Shown: piece after piece, positions 24,880 to 31,382 of the stretch
Position numbering within the stretch: the stretch's first letter is position 1
Layout of the letters: each line of letters begins with the position of its first letter
Assembly: GCA_947095985.1 (NCBI GenBank)
Contig: CAMUPZ010000004.1
Location: forward strand, 1-34,323
DNA from: an uncultured Candidatus Saccharibacteria bacterium
GTDB lineage: Bacteria > Patescibacteriota > Saccharimonadia > Saccharimonadales > Saccharimonadaceae
Length of the DNA stretch: 34,323 bases
Direction: 5' to 3'
The notes under the pieces: generated by a model
Seen by the model: the letters and a program-made list of their open reading frames with translations, nothing else
Told to the model about the DNA's origin: nothing
Databases searched by the model: none
Made by a program: the position numbers and the translations under genes

Positions 24880-25255
24880 ATTCAGGGCTTTCATGAATAT
24901 TACCAATGACTTCACAAGTTTTTTCTGGGGCAAATTCGCTTAGGAATAGATACATAACTACCTTTCCTCGTTCGTAGACTTCAAACATAAATGCCGCATG
25001 GTCTTCCTTGTATGTAATTTTTCCTCGAAGTCCAGGCTTATTACTTCTTAATGGCTTCTGGACGATGATATCTCCTTCGTAAATCTCTACACCATTCTTG
25101 TCTTTTAGTCCTGTGTATTGCTCCCAGGTTTGACTACCCCCGCTTAATGGTTTATCTCCATCAATTGTGCATGCTCCACAGACCAGGTCGCCGAGAGTAA
25201 CAAATGTCCGGTTTTTATTATCAATATCCCAGGCTCTAAATTTTATTTCACGCAT
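24863..25255 (-). CDS. YopX-family protein
   Basis: 130 aa. MREIKFRAWDIDNKNRTF at the start, EQYTGLKDKNGVEIYEGDII in the middle and a C-terminal GNIHESPELLEEK are the hallmarks of the YopX family, common in phages of Gram-positive bacteria; its role is not known. Coupled to genes on both sides by stop/start overlaps. Confidence 0.85.
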   Translation of the reverse strand: MREIKFRAWDIDNKNRTFVTLGDLVCGACTIDGDKPLSGGSQTWEQYTGLKDKNGVEIYEGDIIVQKPLRSNKPGLRGKITYKEDHAAFMFEVYERGKVVMYLFLSEFAPEKTCEVIGNIHESPELLEEK

Positions 25256-25587
25256 TATCTTAATCCCTCTACTTCCTTAAGTTTTTTAGCAACATCTTTA
25301 ACATACTCACTGCCATATACATCTTGGCAACGCTTATCTAACAACTTAATTATTTCTTCTAATGAATAGATACATTTTGGAACACGCTCTTCCAGTGGAC
25401 CATAGCAGCTACAGTGACCTAAATCTATTAGTATGAACTTGCCGTTTTTATCTTTAAGCACTGCCGCACCATCACCTTCGTAATCACCCGATTCATAGTT
25501 GTAGATAAGATATTCATAAGCTTCTTTATCTAAATATTCTAAATCATATTCGTCTAGCTCTTCGTGTCCTACGTTATAGACCTTCAT
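25255..25587 (-). CDS. Accessory protein of the 110-aa family
   Basis: 110 aa, acidic (DEYDLEYLDKEAYEYLIYNY). Core GDGAAVLKDKNGKFILIDLGH, then CSCYGPLEERVPKCIYSLEE. Full-length relative of the 23822-24244 product and source type of the remnant at 22693-22770. Function unknown; perhaps a small SUKH-like or immunity-like fold, which I cannot establish. Confidence 0.65.
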   Translation of the reverse strand: MKVYNVGHEELDEYDLEYLDKEAYEYLIYNYESGDYEGDGAAVLKDKNGKFILIDLGHCSCYGPLEERVPKCIYSLEEIIKLLDKRCQDVYGSEYVKDVAKKLKEVEGLR

Positions 25588-25800
25588 TTAAATTTCCTTT
25601 CCATCCTTAAAGCATTTCGAGTAGCCCATTTCGCCACTAGCTGTTTTACAGCGAGCTTCAGTGTTCATGTTCTGAAGCTCTTGCTCGGACATTTGAATTT
25701 GCAAAACAATAAGCAGGACTAGAACGACAATAATTGGTAAAGCCATCACTACGATAATACCTGCTTCAATCCAACGAATATTAAGTTTCGTTTTTGTCAT
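25588..25800 (-). CDS. Small membrane protein, 70 aa
   Basis: One strong membrane helix (about residues 13-34, AGIIVVMALPIIVVLVLLIV), then a polar tail with two cysteines (C51 and C62). ATG overlaps the previous stop. Function unknown; a small membrane regulator or exclusion factor is possible. Confidence 0.6.
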   Translation of the reverse strand: MTKTKLNIRWIEAGIIVVMALPIIVVLVLLIVLQIQMSEQELQNMNTEARCKTASGEMGYSKCFKDGKEI

Positions 25801-26024
25801 AGCACATCCTTCGCCTTGATAACCTCTGCACCGTCAACCTCATCATCAGATACTTCTAATGCATCCCCAATATTATAATCCCAAATCTCGTCAAAATCGA
25901 TATTTGCGACATTTGGCTCATCTTGGATATATTCATTAGCAACCTCTTCTGCTTCTTGATAGTTATCAGCTTCAACAAAGATAGCTCCTCTAACTGTTTG
26001 CATAATTTCTACCTCGTAAATCAT
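25797..26024 (-). CDS. DpnD/PcfM-like small protein, copy 2
   Basis: 75 aa from the second ATG (26022-26024), 6 nt after AAGGAG; the ATG six bases earlier is too close to that site. MIYEVEIMQTVRGAIFVEAD, then QEAEEVANEYI, resembles the DpnD/PcfM family of small phage and plasmid proteins. It ends AEVIKAKDVL, like its neighbour at 26119-26331, so the two arose by duplication. Role unknown. Confidence 0.65.
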   Translation of the reverse strand: MIYEVEIMQTVRGAIFVEADNYQEAEEVANEYIQDEPNVANIDFDEIWDYNIGDALEVSDDEVDGAEVIKAKDVL

Positions 26025-26060
26025 TGACATCTCCTTTCTCTATATCTACAAAACTAACAA

Positions 26061-26094
26061 TTTACTTTACATTCATTTTTCAAATTAAAGTAAA
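26061..26094. repeat. 9-bp perfect inverted repeat between the DpnD-like copies
   Basis: TTTACTTTA and TAAAGTAAA separated by 16 bp. AT-rich and without a U-run, it may be a weak operator or mRNA element between the duplicated genes. Nothing else is visible in 26031-26118. Confidence 0.35.
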
Positions 26095-26118
26095 ATGGTG
26101 TTTTAGTTAACATCTAGC

Positions 26119-26331
26119 TTATAGCACATCTTTGGCTTCAATCACTTCTTGATCGCCAACAATACACTCACCGTTATAAATCTCATCAGCGTAGTACTCT
26201 ATAATATCTGCAAAACCTGGTTTCGATACGACACTATCCCTCGTGGCAGCCTTTTTGGCTTCATCTTGAGTTTCAGCTTCAACAAAGACAGTACCTTCCT
26301 GTACTACTCGAACTTTTACTCCGTAAATCAT
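26119..26331 (-). CDS. DpnD/PcfM-like small protein, copy 1
   Basis: 70 aa, MIYGVKVRVVQEGTVFVEAE, then TQDEAKKAATRD, ending QEVIEAKDVL. Strong GGAGG site. Tandem paralogue of the 25797-26024 product with only moderate identity, so an old duplication. Role unknown. Confidence 0.65.
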   Translation of the reverse strand: MIYGVKVRVVQEGTVFVEAETQDEAKKAATRDSVVSKPGFADIIEYYADEIYNGECIVGDQEVIEAKDVL

Positions 26332-26376
26332 TAGACCCTCCCTCTAGTGGTTTAGTTGATATTAGTCGTTTACCGA

Positions 26377-26652
26377 TCATTCATCCTGTCTTGTATTGCC
26401 TTGTTCTATTGCTTTATACATAGGCACTTCTGCCATATTGTAGCTAGCTAGCTGGGCTCGGGTTAGTTCTGCACGTTTTTCCTCTGTTAGTTCTTCGTTG
26501 TTGTCGCCCTCTGTCTCGTACTGTGCGAACAGTCTATGCTTTATTACAAATGCGATATTAGTTTCACGCTGTATTCGCTTTAACTCTGCACGATAGGCTC
26601 TCAGGAAAGATCTACGGCGTATTGTGCTTCTGCTGCCTGGGTTGGGGTACAT
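26377..26652 (-). CDS. Hypothetical 91-aa protein overlapping the gene upstream
   Basis: Basic N-terminus (SRSTIRRRSFLRAYRAELKRI), then an acidic stretch (TEGDNNEELTEEKRAEL). Its start lies 52 nt inside the end of the DUF2786-like gene in another frame, an unusually long overlap. It is the only open frame that fills the space to 26377. A later start would leave a shorter protein; none has a good ribosome site. Confidence 0.5.
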   Translation of the reverse strand: MYPNPGSRSTIRRRSFLRAYRAELKRIQRETNIAFVIKHRLFAQYETEGDNNEELTEEKRAELTRAQLASYNMAEVPMYKAIEQGNTRQDE

Positions 26653-26969
26653 ACGGCTATAAAGCCTTTTAGGGTGCGGTTGTGTCTACTCCTCGATGTC
26701 CACAGCTCGGGGTGCTCTTTACTGGTTGCAAATCTATACATAACCTGTGCCGCTATTGTTTGCTCGCTTTTGGTTAGTTTGCCCGTTACAATTAGGTGTT
26801 CGCTGCATTTTTCTGAGGTATCGTTGATAAGATCCTCGTATGATAGCCCCTGCTTGGCGCAGATCCTTTGTAGGATACGCTGGGCGGCTTCTTTCTCGCC
26901 GCCTATACCAGTTCGAGCGAGCTCAACTATTTTTAGCGTTCGCTCATCTACTGTGTTGTCATTCGTCAT
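26601..26969 (-). CDS. DUF2786-like protein, 122 aa
   Basis: RTLKIVELARTGIGGEKEAA, then QRILQRICAKQGLSYEDLI (about residues 9-47) resembles the DUF2786 N-terminal helix pair; the middle IVTGKLTKSEQTIAAQVMYRF is helical. Acts in an unknown way, probably DNA-related as in other phages. It is the first protein gene after the RNA module array. Confidence 0.55.
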   Translation of the reverse strand: MTNDNTVDERTLKIVELARTGIGGEKEAAQRILQRICAKQGLSYEDLINDTSEKCSEHLIVTGKLTKSEQTIAAQVMYRFATSKEHPELWTSRSRHNRTLKGFIAVCTPTQAAEAQYAVDLS

Positions 26970-27007
26970 AGTTCATACCATCCATTCATTATTTAATTCA
27001 ATCGCAT

Positions 27008-27518
27008 AACTGGTTGGCTATATAAGGTGATGATTTGCCGAGTTTTAATTTCCTCGAATGTGAGGGAATTAGATTTCGTAAAGTCACATCACATGCCACG
27101 TCGCTTTGCTTTAAGTCGGATTTGGAACTCCCGTCACCGCACATTCCACATTCTGCCTCAAATGCGCAGTTTGAGGACTTACTGTTGGGTATAGCGTCTA
27201 CCTATTCCGCCACTTATATAGCCAGTTGACAACACCAGGTGTACAGCATTAACATGTTTGTTAATTTAATTGATGTTGCCAGTTGATAGCACAAATGGTG
27301 TGTCTTTAGACACCGAGCGTAACTTTTCGGACTACGCCTCATCCATAAGGTTCACTAGAACTCTGTGGCAAAGTTATTTATTGTGCTACCAGTTGAACAG
27401 ACGATACACGTTGCACTGCGGTTATAGGAGCCGGCTCACAACGTTTCACGATTTTTCGGTCACGCACCGGGTAGGCTGGTACGCCTGAATAGAGGTTGTG
27501 CATATCATCTGTCCAGTT
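27008..27518 (-). ncRNA. Array of four stem-closed RNA modules with a repeated octamer separator
   Basis: Gene-free stretch of about 0.5 kb. Four modules, each closed by complementary ends, lie at 27016-27223 (11 bp, GGCTATATAAG), 27230-27278 (5-7 bp, CAACA/TGTTG), 27287-27388 (8 bp, TAGCACAA) and 27397-27512 (10 bp with one GU). They abut the separator CCAGTTGA at 27222-27229, 27279-27286 and 27389-27396; CCAGTT recurs at 27513-27518 and its complement AACTGG at 27008-27013. Inside are further hairpins, such as CCTCAAA/TTTGAGG with a 7-nt loop. Only small shadow frames occur. Neighbour genes are on the minus strand, so I assign that strand, but polarity is open: on the plus strand each module is followed by CCA. 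Size and context recall large phage RNAs such as ROOL and GOLLD. No known family is confirmed. Confidence 0.6.
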
Positions 27519-27531
27519 ATACGGTTGAATT

Positions 27532-27581
27532 GTTAATGTTCGTTAATGTTCTTTTTAACCGGATACAAACCGTACCCGGTT
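27532..27581. repeat. Tandem 10-bp repeat and 10-bp hairpin beside the RNA array
   Basis: GTTAATGTTC occurs twice in tandem (27532-27551), then comes a hairpin (27557-27581) whose arms pair over 10 bp (one GU) around a 5-nt loop. No T-run follows on either strand in the right place, so it is probably part of the RNA element or a protein site rather than a terminator. Confidence 0.5.
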
Positions 27582-27590
27582 GCGCAATTA

Positions 27591-27734
27591 CTAATCATCG
27601 AGGAAAATTGACTTCAACAAGTCATCGTCTTCATCAACCACAGAGCTAAATACTTGTTTAGCTATGTTGTATTCTGAGATAGCTACAAGAATTAGAATTA
27701 GTGCTATGAATAGTATCCAAATTAGCGTGTACAT
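27591..27734 (-). CDS. Small membrane protein, 47 aa
   Basis: Translated by hand. ATG at 27732-27734 overlaps the end of the 86-aa gene. Residues 1-20 (MYTLIWILFIALILILVAIS) form one membrane helix; the tail is acidic (DEDDDLLKSIFLDD). Last protein before the RNA array. Function unknown. Confidence 0.55.
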   Translation of the reverse strand: MYTLIWILFIALILILVAISEYNIAKQVFSSVVDEDDDLLKSIFLDD

Positions 27735-27982
27735 TCTTTTTTCTCAGTATCTATCATAAGTTTCTCTAGTTCATCGTCTGTTATAGCACCCTTAAAGATA
27801 TTTCTTACGAATTCCTTTGTTTTTTCATTGATAATGTTTTTTGATAAATTATCTAAAGTTTCTAGTGTAATAAGAACAACCTCTAAATCGTCAGAGTTTA
27901 GACTGACGGAAGTGTCGGCTTTGTAATGACCGTTTTTTTCACTAAATACCTTGACATTTACTTCTGCTACTGGTTTTTTCAT
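27722..27982 (-). CDS. Hypothetical 86-aa protein
   Basis: Soluble alpha/beta protein (MKKPVAEVNVKVFSEKNGHY; LDNLSKNIINEKTKEFVRNI; ends EKKECTR). Good GGAGG site. It sits in the early operon after the recombination genes. Function unknown. Confidence 0.6.
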   Translation of the reverse strand: MKKPVAEVNVKVFSEKNGHYKADTSVSLNSDDLEVVLITLETLDNLSKNIINEKTKEFVRNIFKGAITDDELEKLMIDTEKKECTR

Positions 27983-27985
27983 GAT

Positions 27986-28159
27986 TTATTCCTCCTCATA
28001 CTCCTCCACAGAAAGAGTGATTATCTTATAACCTTTTTCTTCCAATTGTTTTTGGATACCTTTCCAGACTTCTGCCATCGTATTTTCTTTTTTAGTGCTT
28101 GTAGAAACATATTCAAATGATTTATCATTCTTATAATCAACTGTCACGATTAGTTTCAT
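27986..28159 (-). CDS. Hypothetical 57-aa protein
   Basis: Start at the ATG that overlaps the NinG-like stop (TTATGA), rather than a TTG 15 nt upstream. MKLIVTVDYKNDKSFEYVST, then a helical, acidic end (KGYKIITLSVEEYEEE). Coupled to the NinG-like gene. Function unknown. Confidence 0.55.
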   Translation of the reverse strand: MKLIVTVDYKNDKSFEYVSTSTKKENTMAEVWKGIQKQLEEKGYKIITLSVEEYEEE

Positions 28160-28521
28160 AACTTGTCCTTCCAATCTTTAATTAAAATTTCTAACTCTCC
28201 GTCTGTCCATTTGTAGGGCTTTTTCATGCTTTCTAACAGGTCAACGATATCTTCGCCGTAAGTTTTGAGCATGAATCTTGTGTAGCCAATCATATTTCCT
28301 TCATCAAATCGATTACATGACCTACATTGAGCATGTACGTTTCGCTCGTCATATCTGAGAGCCATCCATCTTCTGTTTATGAAGTGTCCAGCGTCAGCCT
28401 GTTCAAAGGGCTTTCTCTGACCACACGAACAACAGATAAAAAATCCGTCCTCAGAATCTCTCAGCCGTATATATTTTGAGAAAATCCTATCGGCTTTTTG
28501 GATTAATTTTCGACTTGCCAC
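28156..28521 (-). CDS. NinG/Rap-like HNH recombination protein
   Basis: 121 aa. CCSCGQRKPFEQADAGHFIN and RRWMALRYDERNVHAQC, then RSCNRFDEGNMIGYTRFM, give the zinc-binding CxC...C..C and AGHF residues of lambda NinG (Rap), a structure-specific nuclease for recombination intermediates. Starts with GTG after GGGGAGAAG. Its partners RecT, SSB and the exonuclease are just upstream in the same operon. Confidence 0.82.
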   Translation of the reverse strand: MASRKLIQKADRIFSKYIRLRDSEDGFFICCSCGQRKPFEQADAGHFINRRWMALRYDERNVHAQCRSCNRFDEGNMIGYTRFMLKTYGEDIVDLLESMKKPYKWTDGELEILIKDWKDKL

Positions 28522-28679
28522 GCCTGCTCTTCTCCCCGGTTTAATCTTCGTGAGATTACTAAATTATTATCTATGAACGTCCACTTAAACTTCTTCATAA
28601 AACTGATGTCTGGGTCTACAATCCGAATTGTAAACCCATTATCAGTTTCGAGAAGGTAGACTTTTTTTCTTCTCGTCAT
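28503..28679 (-). CDS. Small 58-aa protein between SSB and NinG
   Basis: Found by hand translation: ATG at 28677-28679, stop 28503-28505. MTRRKKVYLLETDNGFTIRI, then VDPDISFMKKFKWTFIDNNL. It ends 19 nt inside the NinG-like gene, as coupled phage genes do, and fills the gap after SSB. Function unknown. Confidence 0.6.
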   Translation of the reverse strand: MTRRKKVYLLETDNGFTIRIVDPDISFMKKFKWTFIDNNLVISRRLNRGEEQAWQVEN

Positions 28680-28687
28680 TTAACCTC

Positions 28688-29146
28688 CTAAAAAGGTATT
28701 TCGCTCAAATCGACAGGCTCGCCAAGGTCAATGTCCTCGGTTACGTTCATCGCTTGATTAGTCGTTGTGTTTGCCGCCTTAGCGTCGTCTTCGGCGTATC
28801 GCTCAGTAGCTGGCGCAGCATTATTGCCGCCGCCCTTGGCGTCGCTCAAAAGCTGGAACTGATCGATGACGACTTCAGTGGCCTTACGCTTGATATCGTC
28901 TTTCTCCCAGATTCGTGTTTGCAAGCGTCCAGTTATACCAATCTGTTTACCTTTCGGTGCGTACTCTGCCAGTAGTTCAGCTGCTTTATTCCAGGCGACG
29001 CAATCGATAAAACTGGCGTCGGCATCTTTGCCGTAGCCGTCAACCGCTAAGGCGAATGAGGCTACGGACTTACCACTGTTAGTCGAGTTGACTTCAATGT
29101 CGCGGACGACACGGCCGATTAAAGTTACGTTATTGATTGCTGCCAT
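28688..29146 (-). CDS. ssb: Single-stranded DNA-binding protein
   Basis: 152 aa. OB-fold N-terminus (NNVTLIGRVVRDIEVNSTNSG; VASFALAVDGYGKDADASF; CVAWNKAAELLAEYAPKGKQ; GITGRLQTRIWE), a low-complexity linker and the acidic tip EPVDLSEIPF that recruits partner proteins in SSBs. Overlaps the RecT stop. It coats single strands during phage recombination and replication. Confidence 0.93.
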   Translation of the reverse strand: MAAINNVTLIGRVVRDIEVNSTNSGKSVASFALAVDGYGKDADASFIDCVAWNKAAELLAEYAPKGKQIGITGRLQTRIWEKDDIKRKATEVVIDQFQLLSDAKGGGNNAAPATERYAEDDAKAANTTTNQAMNVTEDIDLGEPVDLSEIPF

Positions 29147-29894
29147 TGTTCTCCTCCAAAATTACTTCTGCGTCTTCAACCTCTAGCGACGAGCCTGGTT
29201 TATTATCGACATACTCGCCACCGGCTTTCTGATCCTCAGTAATCGCTGTTTGCATTTCAATGCTCAGCGGTGCGTAACGTCCCAACAGTAATTTGAGTAC
29301 TGTCTTTTTCGCCATTGCGTCAAAATTATCTTTCCAAACGCCGCCGCCACTTTTATAGGTTTTTGAATATCGCTTCGCATGCTTCTCAAGCTCATCGTTA
29401 GTCATAAACTCAGCTTTGCGAAAACCGTTCAGTAGCACGAAATACGCCATATAGCCGATAATCTTACCACTTTTCTCAATCTTAAAGTTAAACTCTGGCT
29501 CACCAGTAAACGAATCGACGCCAACCAGCTCGCTTTCGTAAACAGCTCTAGTTCCTAAGCTTTGAAATTGACCTGTCTTCATCGCTAACTGCACAAATCC
29601 GCGCCAGCCCATCTGGAATTGAGCCTTGCCAGCGTATGGTACTATGTAGGCAAAGCCTAGGTTTTGATTGACTGGCAAGTCTAATGTCGCTGCCGTCAGA
29701 CAGGCATTGTATGTTGTCATTGGGTCGCATTCGGCGATTGTCGGACTACTATTCGCTAGTGCCAGTACACTGGTTAGGAACTGCCTGCCTTTATCGCCAA
29801 GTGTTCGCTCTGCTGACTTTATGATCGCGCCAGACTTCACTAACTGCTGCAATGTCAGCGGTGCGTTGGTTTTTTGAATAGATTTTTCACTCAT
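29130..29894 (-). CDS. recT: RecT-family single-strand annealing protein
   Basis: 254 aa. LTSVLALANSSPTIAECDP, AATLDLPVNQNLGFAYIVPY and MGWRGFVQLAMKTGQFQSLG are the classic RecT core; later YRPSKTYKSGGGVW-like region and AMAKKTVLKLLLGRYAPLS. It anneals complementary strands and pairs with the nearby exonuclease. AAGGGG site before the ATG. Confidence 0.95.
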   Translation of the reverse strand: MSEKSIQKTNAPLTLQQLVKSGAIIKSAERTLGDKGRQFLTSVLALANSSPTIAECDPMTTYNACLTAATLDLPVNQNLGFAYIVPYAGKAQFQMGWRGFVQLAMKTGQFQSLGTRAVYESELVGVDSFTGEPEFNFKIEKSGKIIGYMAYFVLLNGFRKAEFMTNDELEKHAKRYSKTYKSGGGVWKDNFDAMAKKTVLKLLLGRYAPLSIEMQTAITEDQKAGGEYVDNKPGSSLEVEDAEVILEENNGSNQ

Positions 29895-29905
29895 TAGATT
29901 CCCCT

Positions 29906-30187
29906 TTAGTCGGCATACGGGTAAAAGACTTTATATTCAAAAGTGTCATTGCCCTTATCGATGAGCTCCCAGTAGCCCGTAAAATAAGACGCTGGGTCTT
30001 CCTGGTAGGTCTTCCAATTGCTCTTATGTTGTCCACATGGACACAATATCTGAGTACAGAACTTCTTTAGCATATCTATATGACCCGAGTTCACCTCGCC
30101 TCCAATAAACTTAATCTCCCAGAGATACTCCGAGTCTGCGTATGGCCTTGGCTGGCCATGCTTTATTTGCTCTATGGATACCTTCAT
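29906..30187 (-). CDS. Hypothetical 93-aa protein between exonuclease and RecT
   Basis: Contains a CPCGQH motif (about residues 49-54) and an earlier Cys, a possible metal site; ends DTFEYKVFYPYAD. Its placement inside the RecE/RecT pair suggests a recombination accessory. Function unknown. Confidence 0.55.
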   Translation of the reverse strand: MKVSIEQIKHGQPRPYADSEYLWEIKFIGGEVNSGHIDMLKKFCTQILCPCGQHKSNWKTYQEDPASYFTGYWELIDKGNDTFEYKVFYPYAD

Positions 30188-30190
30188 CGC

Positions 30191-30961
30191 TTAGCTCCAA
30201 TCTCCAAGAACAAGGATGTCGTCCATGGTTTCGTTTATATTAAAGTTGACCTTTTCGAGGTCTGTTTTACCAGCACGCTTATCAAAGCGCTTGATCTCGC
30301 TGGCGATTCGCTCTAGCTTTGCAAAGCCGCTATCGATAAACTCTGGTGATGCTGTAGCGACGCCGACGCGGTATGGTGCGACTGTCTCAGCCACAACCCA
30401 GAAGAACTCTTTGCTCTCGCACTTAGCGATCAGTGAATAAAGCGCCGCCTGCAGGTCGTAATCCATTCGGCGCGCTTCCCACTTGAAATCGTCAAACCGT
30501 GCGGTGGTTTTGACATCAAGGCAATATTTGATTTCGTCGTCCTGGACGCCGACAACATCAGCTCGACCAACCCAGTCTTTGCCTTCAATCTTTGCCTTGA
30601 GCTCAACCTCGTGGCGAGCGTTCTCGCCAAGCACCAGCTGATTTGCCAGCGGGTGGCTTTTAATCCGCTCAGCAATTGTGCAAATCGTTTCAAACTCAGC
30701 TTCGTCAATGATTGGGAGAGTTTGCGCGTCGCGCCAGTCTCTCGCCTCTTTCGTGCGGTAGTCTGGATATTGCTTGACAACAAACTCTTGCTCGCCGCCG
30801 AGTAGGTGTGCGTGTGCTAACTTGCCAATATCTACAGCCTTGCCGTAGGTTTTTTCAATCAAGCCAAGCTTTAGCCCTACCGCGTAGTCAATGCCGCTGT
30901 GGTAGATGTTTTTAGCTGATGAGTATGACCAGTGGTTAACATTTTCAATAGGCTTTTCCAC
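30191..30961 (-). CDS. RecE/RecB-like PD-(D/E)xK exonuclease
   Basis: 256 aa. VDIGKLAHAHLLGG (His50), GRADVVGV (Asp135) and CLDVKTT (Asp149, Lys151), then a late motif YDLQAALYSL fit the RecB-like nuclease fold of phage exonucleases (Exo VIII type, DUF3799-like). It would resect DNA ends and feed RecT. First of the recombination block. Confidence 0.88.
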   Translation of the reverse strand: MEKPIENVNHWSYSSAKNIYHSGIDYAVGLKLGLIEKTYGKAVDIGKLAHAHLLGGEQEFVVKQYPDYRTKEARDWRDAQTLPIIDEAEFETICTIAERIKSHPLANQLVLGENARHEVELKAKIEGKDWVGRADVVGVQDDEIKYCLDVKTTARFDDFKWEARRMDYDLQAALYSLIAKCESKEFFWVVAETVAPYRVGVATASPEFIDSGFAKLERIASEIKRFDKRAGKTDLEKVNFNINETMDDILVLGDWS

Positions 30962-30974
30962 TTACACCTCCTTT

Positions 30975-31301
30975 CTATAAAAATCTTAAATATCTTTTAT
31001 TTGTATAAACCGACCATGCTTTATATCCTTGTGATTTCCACACATGATAAGCACAGTCAATATTTATTTCTGGGTTGCGCGAATCACAAGCTTCTCGTCC
31101 TGGTAAAATCCTTACTTGGAATAGAGAAACTGAATAACCATATGTTCTTCCGTTCTGTGTAAATGTCAGGCTTGTATCGCCTGTAGCGTTTTCATTACAC
31201 GAACTCTCAGCTTGCATAATAGCTTTCATGACTCGCACGTCCCAGTTGTATTTTTCAAGTAAAGGTTGAAACCTGTCGCAGCCACCTACACCATACTCCA
31301 T
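30975..31301 (-). CDS. Lytic transglycosylase / lysozyme-like domain, 3' half of a frameshifted gene
   Basis: 108 residues from MEYGVGG. VMKAIMQAESSCNENATGD holds the catalytic Glu, YGYSVSLFQVRILPG the GxSQI-like motif and INIDCAYHVWKSQGYKAWSV the closing helix of SLT-type domains. The ATG at 31301 has no ribosome site. The frame stays open upstream to about 31390 and encodes a Pro/Ala/Lys linker (KTVATEKRQPSLTKTAAKVE) that joins, in the -1 frame, the membrane-anchor ORF at 31373-31597. The working protein is thus probably an anchored peptidoglycan hydrolase, for local wall remodelling or exclusion rather than bulk lysis. Confidence 0.78.
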   Translation of the reverse strand: MEYGVGGCDRFQPLLEKYNWDVRVMKAIMQAESSCNENATGDTSLTFTQNGRTYGYSVSLFQVRILPGREACDSRNPEINIDCAYHVWKSQGYKAWSVYTNKRYLRFL

Positions 31302-31346
31302 TTTTTGAGGTGCAGGTGAGGCTTCAACCTTTGCGGCAGTTTTTGT

Positions 31347-31382
31347 TAGCGACGGTTGCCGCTTTTCCGTCGCTACCGTTTT
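31347..31382 (-). other. Candidate -1 ribosomal frameshift site with downstream hairpin
   Basis: The anchor ORF reads TCA AAA CGG TAG. Slipping back one base on AAAA (31379-31382) gives AAA ACG GTA and enters the transglycosylase frame. Three nt after the A-run, TAGCGACGG pairs perfectly with CCGTCGCTA (9 bp, loop of 11 nt). The zero-frame stop lies in the 5' arm. No U-run follows, so it is not a terminator. Confidence 0.5.

Noticed and set aside
27008..27518. Cluster of ordinary tRNA genes
   Set aside because: Only one D-arm-like block is present. No T-loop (GTTCRA) lies before any acceptor-like 3' end, and the anticodon stems do not close in canonical positions.
27222..27518. Integron cassettes (CCAGTTGA as attC core)
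   Set aside because: The bases after GTT do not fit GTTRRRY at most copies, there is no integron integrase in view and the modules contain no ORFs.
27008..27581. CRISPR array
   Set aside because: Repeats are only 8 nt, spacers are of unequal length and self-complementary, and no cas genes are present.
31347..31375. Hairpin as intrinsic terminator after the anchor ORF
   Set aside because: No U-run follows on either strand, and the open frame continues directly into the transglycosylase domain.
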